DNA of 64,000 nucleotides from Rebecca billardiae RCC1528 (Eukaryota; Haptophyta). The DNA lies in NCBI GenBank assembly GCA_965240325.2, contig OZ251224.1:3906001-3970000 (forward strand). The letters run 5' to 3'. Below, piece by piece: positions 60,465 to 64,000 of this stretch. The notes beneath the pieces were generated by a model. It saw only the letters and a list, made by a program, of their open reading frames with translations, searched no databases and was not told where the DNA came from. The translations under genes were made by a program, and so were the position numbers. The stretch's first letter is position 1. Each line of letters begins with the position of its first letter.

Positions 60465-63400
60465 ATGTCGGTGAAGCTCAGCCGCCGCGATGAGCGGATG
60501 GTCAGCAAGCGCGCGCGGTGCGAGCCGCTGTGCGAGCCGTGCTACGACATGGAGGTGGTACCGAGCGTGCGCGACGCCACTGTTCTCGCTGACAGCTGCC
60601 TCGTGCGCCAGACCGACCGTGACCAGTGGAAGTCCCAGCTGACCGAGCTGCTGCTGCTGTGCAACGAAGCCGCGTGGCGCTCGGCGCAGCGGCAGACCGC
60701 GCGGAACAGGGGGCGGCCCCCGCCAGCGGCGCCGTACGAGGCGAAGCCACTCGTCCTCGAGTACATCCTCGACCGGCTCGACACGGACGACCCGCTCTGC
60801 GGCTACCAGCTGCGCACGCGCGCCGAGGGGTGGCTGCAGGGCTTCATCACCTTCACGGCGTTCACGACGTGGCAGACGTACTTCCGGTGGGACTCGCTCG
60901 ACCCGCGCGCGGGCATCACGCTCGACGATCTCGACGCCCACCGTGTCGACGAGGACGGCGAGCTCAGCGCCGAGCTCGACGAGTGCGCGCGCTTTGGCGA
61001 CCCGGACGGGTGCGGCGTGATCTGGCCGCGCGTCGCTGAGATCACTCTCCTCGGCGGCCTCGGCTGCGGCGCGCAGCTGCTGCAGCTGGCCCTCGACGAC
61101 CTGGCCAGGCAGGGCTCCTACGACTACGTCGTGCTGCAGGTGCGCGCACCTCCGCCCAGCGCAGCACCCCCAGCCCACGCCCCGCGCGCGTGTACGCCAG
61201 CCAGCGCGCACACAGCGGCACGCGCACGCGCGCGCGTGTGCGTGTGTGCGCGCGCGGCTGGTCCGGCCGTCGGCCGGGGTGCGCACGCGTGGTGATGGGC
61301 GCGGTGGTGGTGCGGTGGTGCGCGCGCGCTTGGGCGAGACCTGCGCGCGCGCACGCGCGCACACCCCACCACCGCTGCAGGCCACGGACAACGCCATCCC
61401 CTTTTACGAGCGGCACGGGTTTGTTCGCGTGGGCGCGGTCGCCGCGCACCACACGGACCCCGAGCATGCGCTCACCAAGTCGAACGGCGCGGACCCGCCC
61501 GTGCTCAAGCGGAAGCGGGGCGCGGAGGCGAAGCGCGAGTCGGCGCTGAGCGAGGCGCAGGCGCGCACGCTCGCGAAGGAGGCCGCCGCCAACCTCGGCG
61601 CGCCCGACGCCGCCGCGTGGGCCGAGCTCGTGTCGCGCGCCGCCACGGACGAGCAGCGCGCGCGCGCCGCGGGCGTGCGGCTCTGGTGGGCCAACCGGGC
61701 GATCCACGGCTTCGTCAAGGCGCTGCGCCGCCGGCCGTGCGCGCCGCACTTCTGCGAGCCCGTGGCGGACATCCTGCTCTACTACCGCGAGATCGTCGCC
61801 GAGCCGATGGACCTGAGCACGATGGCGGCGGGCGCGTGCGCAGGCCTGTACTGCGGGCGGCTCGCGGCCGCGCTCGCCGACGTGCGGCGCATCGAGGCGG
61901 CGGCGTTCGCGTACAACGGCAAGCGGCGCGCGAAGGAGGAGGTGCCGCGCGAGGTGTGCCAGGCGGCGACGCGGCTCTCGAAGGAGGGGCGCGTGCTCGC
62001 GCGCGCGTGGCGCGAGGCGCACCCCGCCTACCTCTTCGCCGACGACGACCTGGACGACGCCGACGGCGCAAAGGCGCTGCCGTCCGCGCGCGAGCGCGAG
62101 CGCGCGCCTCGCTCCTTCGCCGAGGCGGTCGGCACGGCGCGCGCGGCGGCGGAGGCGCGGAGCGCGGCGGCGGCGGCGGCGGGGCCCGACGCCGTCGGCA
62201 AGGGCGCCGCCCCGCACCCGCCGCAGCCGCCGCTCGCGCCGCCGCCCGCCGCCGCCGCCTCGGAGCTCGCGCGCCGCGGCCCGCGCGTCGCCGCGCGCGA
62301 CACTGCCTACCAAGCGGCTGCGAGCGGCGACGCCGGAGTGCTGGGCTACTCGCACTGGACGTTCGCGGACCAGCCGACGCTCGACCAGTTCCCGTCGTAC
62401 ATGATGGCGCGGCGGCTGTCCGCGTGCGCGCCCGGCGGCGAGCTCCCGCCCGTCGCCACCGAGGACCCCGGCGCCGCCGCGGCCCAGGCCAACAGCGCGC
62501 GGCCGTCAGCGCTGCGTCGGCTGCTAGCGCTGCGCCCGCGCGGCGTCGTGCCTCGAGGCGTCAAGTTCGTCGCCAAGCTGGTCGCGCCCTCGGGCGGCTC
62601 GCCCGAGTACTTTGGGCCGTGCGACTCGGAGCGCGAGGTGGAGGAGCTCTACGCCCACGCCGCACACGCGCTCCGCGAGCGCGAGCGCGCAGTGGCCGCC
62701 GCGGCCGAGGGAGCCGCCGAGCGCGCGGGCGCAGGCCAGCACGCTCGGCCGCAGCCGGGTGCGCTCGGCGGCCGCGCGAGACTCGCAGAGCACCTGGAGG
62801 CGCTGCTGGTCGAGGCGGCGCCGCCGCCCGTGCCGCGCCGCGCGCCGACGGCGGGCGCGCCCGGCGCGGGCGTCCACGAAGGCGCACCCGCGTGCGTCGA
62901 GCGGGCGAGCCCCCCAGATGGCGGCAGCTGCGGCGGCGCGGGGTGCGCGGCCGGCGAGGCGGTGCGTGCGTGTGGCACCGAGAGCTCCTCAGGCTCAGCA
63001 GCGGGCGGCTCCTTGGCACCGCACCCCGCGCCGCCGCAGCCGTGCGTGCGCATGCCGTCGCAGCGGCTGTACAACGCGGTCGTCACCATCTCCGACCTGC
63101 CGCAGGCGTACGCGCAGCACCGGTACTGGTTCGTCATGCAGTTTGTGCCCGATATGCAGTGGTGCGCGCGCCGCACTCACGCGGCGGCGCGGCGGCGCGA
63201 GACGCGCGCCCGCGTGCTCGCTGTGCCGCCGGCGGGCATGAGGGGCGGGCTGCTGACGCTGGCATCACGATGCCCCCGCGGCCCGCGCACGCCGCGCGCG
63301 CCCGCAGGTGTCACGTCGTCCCGCTCCGCAGCTACGGCCGCTTCCCTGCGCGCAACACCGCGCGCGGCGAGCGCCCAATCTGGTGTGTGCTGCAGCGCCC

Positions 63401-63759
63401 TTCTTCCGTGGGGGGGGCTCTGCCGCTGCGCTCGCGCGCACGCGCGCTTCTCGCCGCCCTCGCGCGCCGTGACGCTGGAGCCCGCCGGCGCTCATCCAGC
63501 CCTGCCGTGTGCCCTGCGCACCTGCGCATGCTTTCGCGCGCGCGAGCGCAGGAAGCTCGCCCCCGAGGGCCAGGTGCGGGAGCTGGACGTGCCGGCCTCG
63601 CGCTGCTCGCTCGTGAAGGCGCAGCTCGTCGCGCGCACCACGAACGCAGACGCGGAGGTGTGGGACATCCCCGACTCAGAGCCGTACGCTGCCCCGTTTG
63701 AGCAGCCGACCGCGAATGGGAGCACCACGACGGGCAAGTCGAGATCCAAGGCGAAGTAG
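60465..63759 (+). CDS. GNAT acetyltransferase-bromodomain protein
   Basis: Exons 60465-61139, 61381-63161, 63308-63382 and 63552-63759 give 912 residues. Residues about 85-265 form a GNAT fold: the A-motif region LLGGLGCGAQLLQLALDDLA, then YDYVVLQATDNAIPFYERHG, restored by removing a 241-nt intron. Residues about 325-430 resemble a bromodomain: LLYYREIVAEPMDLSTMAAG, a Y-rich turn and an acetyl-lysine-pocket Asn in AAFAYNG. A long low-complexity Ala/Arg/Pro linker separates these from a C-terminal domain (YNAVVTISDLPQAYAQHRYW, WCHVVPLRSYGRFPARNTAR) encoded across three exons. The pairing suggests a chromatin acetyltransferase that reads its own mark, as GCN5 does, but the rest differs from GCN5. 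Donors are GTGCGC, GTGCGC and GTGTGT; the small third exon (75 nt) and its donor are the least certain. Confidence 0.75.
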
Positions 63760-64000
63760 CAGCTGAGACGGTTGTCAGGCAGCAGCTAGCCTTTGTGCAT
63801 GCTGCCAGTGGAGTCGACATCGACATCTTCGTCAGACGTCATCGTCGCGGACCGGGATCCGGGTCACCGGGACCGCGGACCGGCCGGACCGTCAGGCTGC
63901 GTCAGAGGCCGTCAGACCCGCGGCGGGCCCGCCCGGGGGCGGGGCCCCGGGATCCGGCAATTCTAGAGGGGTCAGAGCCCCACTGGGGGGTGCGTGGCCC
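63760..64000. other. 3' flank at window end
   Basis: No gene. The last ~30 bases (gccccactggggggtgcgtg) resemble 38578-38606, suggesting a further dispersed repeat cut by the window edge. Confidence 0.45.

Noticed and set aside
61140-61380. Coding reading of the segment between the two halves of the GNAT domain
   Set aside because: It is a GC-rich intron (GTGCGC...CTGCAG); removing it restores VVLQATDNAIPFYERHG.
59601-61397. 598-codon minus frame opposite the GNAT-bromodomain gene
   Set aside because: Only the 3' part (59601-60029) is free of antisense overlap and shows any character of its own; the rest is shadow.

Overview
This window is nuclear DNA of a GC-rich eukaryotic alga, most likely a haptophyte. 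Evidence: short spliceosomal introns (about 100-240 nt) interrupt recognisable eukaryotic genes; a cytosolic ribosomal protein S3, an HDAC, a SRD5A-type steroid reductase, a RING-H2 protein and a voltage-sensor/cyclase fusion are present; an AP2-type DNA-binding protein and a protein with an SALAF-type bipartite leader (complex red plastid) point to an alga; Sel1+MYND and pherophorin-like SPPP proteins fit the same groups. Most introns begin GTGCG rather than GTRAGT. The taxon call is inference.

Layout. 0-4.7 kb: secreted subtilase with a ~600-residue Pro-rich rod and a transmembrane helix. 5-9 kb: TPR-like protein head-to-head with RPS3, then a Sel1-repeat/MYND protein. 9.2-10.9 kb: class II-like HDAC with a C-terminal Stc1-like zinc motif. 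11.4-13.9 kb: nothing recognised. 13.9-17.2 kb: DsbA-like protein, BSD-domain protein head-to-head with a membrane RING-H2 protein. 18-21.2 kb: three-exon gene joining an acetolactate-synthase-like TPP enzyme, an EF hand and a C-terminal region resembling acetolactate decarboxylase. 21.2-24.4 kb: repeats. 24.4-32.6 kb: AP2 protein, amino-acid transporter, DUF4239-like membrane protein, methyltransferase. 33-38.1 kb: coiled-coil membrane protein, plastid-targeted unknown, PhoD-like phosphatase head-to-head with a bS21m-like protein. 39.5-44.2 kb: unknown three-exon gene head-to-head with a voltage-sensor/class III cyclase. 45.3-46.8 kb: secreted FN3-like protein. 47-53.3 kb: repeat-rich, gene-poor block (MITE-like element, LINE-like remnant, microsatellites, dispersed repeats). 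53.4-63.8 kb: macro-domain protein head-to-head with a TPR protein, SRD5A enzyme, small basic protein, and a GNAT-bromodomain protein.

There is no operon logic. Genes are independent, but several lie head-to-head with only 90-260 bp between start codons, implying shared promoters. The most unusual systems are the TPP-EF-hand-decarboxylase-like fusion at 18.0-21.2 kb and the cyclase at 41.1-44.2 kb, whose S4 segment carries nine positive residues at every third position and whose cyclase domain has Gly where the transition-state Arg is expected. All exon boundaries were inferred by eye from splice motifs and protein continuity, without RNA data.
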